A stretch of DNA of 8,095 bases from an uncultured Ignavibacteriota bacterium (GTDB taxonomy: Bacteria; Bacteroidota; Ignavibacteria; Tepidaquicellales; Tepidaquicellaceae): NCBI GenBank assembly GCA_937983305.1, contig CALKAJ010000200.1:1-8095 (forward strand). Direction: 5' to 3'. The notes below the pieces were generated by a model, which saw only the letters and a program-made list of their open reading frames with translations, was not told the origin of the DNA and made no database searches. The translations under genes and the position numbers were made by a program. Of this stretch, positions 7,817 through 8,095 are shown piece after piece. Positions within the stretch are counted from its first letter, which is position 1; each line of letters starts with the position of its first letter.

Positions 7817-7888
7817 AGCCATCGCACAGGTGTAAGCACATTTGCAAGCCGCAAAAGCCCAAGCACAGACCAAAGCTTGCAAAAGAGC
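7817..7888 (+). repeat. Direct repeat with hairpin, right copy
   Basis: This starts 4 nt after the last stop codon of the operon and repeats the left copy in the same orientation: AGCCA, CGCACA, then the 53-nt core (7836-7888). The 9-bp stem TTTGCAAGC (7841-7849) and GCTTGCAAA (7875-7883) is perfect and the loop is again 25 nt, with six base differences from the left copy. It lies 28 nt after the stop, so in mRNA it could protect or define the transcript end. No T-run follows the stem, so it is not a standard rho-independent terminator. Confidence 0.85.
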
Positions 7889-7909
7889 TTCCACCTTTCC
7901 CACCCAGAC

Positions 7910-8046
7910 AAAATTGAATTAAAAAAAATCTCCTCCGCTTCTGAAAATAAAAAATACGCAACCGCACAACACGACACGACAAAGACAGAGAAACGCAGTA
8001 TTGACAATGGTTTGCAAGGACGGTGGACAGAAGGCCAGCTTATAAC
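7910..8046 (-). repeat. Right inverted-repeat arm flanking the operon
   Basis: Read on the minus strand this arm repeats the left arm in the same order: GTTATAAGC (8046-8038), CAAACCATT (8014-8006), GTATTTTTTATTTTC (7957-7943) and ATTTTTTTTAATTCAATTTT (7929-7910). The arm is shorter than the left one because the outer blocks are closer together. The 21 nt between the hairpin repeat and this arm (7889-7909) have no obvious match on the left. The remaining 49 nt to the window end show nothing I can name. Confidence 0.7.
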
Positions 8047-8095
8047 ACTAAGTCGAATAGCCGAAAAGCCCCGAAAAAAGAGCCATTATACCGCT

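Noticed and set aside
7765..8007. 80-codon minus-strand open frame at the right end
   Set aside because: It overlaps the end of the ATPase gene and the right repeat arm, and has no domain. Only the short segment shared with the left arm is of interest.

Overview
The window looks like an accessory defence island from an AT-rich member of the Bacteroidota. The evidence is a low-GC, A-rich coding style, start codons preceded by A-rich sequence with no Shine-Dalgarno motif, and long intergenic repeats. This phylum call is an inference from style; no marker gene is present.

Layout: positions 1-477 are intergenic and repeat-rich. Positions 478-7812 hold one tightly packed plus-strand operon of four genes: hsdM (type I N6-adenine methyltransferase), a short hsdS (specificity subunit with one target-recognition domain), hsdR (restriction endonuclease and translocase), and a 582-aa ABC/SMC-type ATPase with a separate C-terminal helical domain. 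The M/S junction overlaps by 4 nt, S/R overlaps by 8 nt, and R and the ATPase are 3 nt apart, so the four are probably co-transcribed. Positions 7813-8095 are again intergenic and repeat-rich.

Function: HsdM with HsdS should methylate adenines in a bipartite target. HsdR added to that complex should translocate and cut unmodified DNA. HsdS is about half the usual length, so two copies may pair to give a symmetric specificity. The fourth protein has Walker A, ABC-signature, Walker B and switch-histidine motifs. Its C-terminal domain carries an R-x3-E motif and a later N-x3-H motif, reminiscent of HEPN-type RNases and of the Arg/Glu/His triad of the PrrC anticodon nuclease. PrrC is known to be paired with a type I system, so a second-line, suicide-type effector that watches the restriction complex is a plausible but unproven role.

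The most unusual structural feature is the frame around the operon. A hairpin-containing sequence of about 70 nt (core 53 nt, 47 identical by hand count) lies in direct orientation immediately before and after the operon. Outside it are longer arms in inverted orientation, sharing blocks of 20, 15, 9 and 9 nt in the same order. This is what one would expect if the operon had entered the centre of a large, nearly palindromic intergenic repeat and duplicated its central hairpin.
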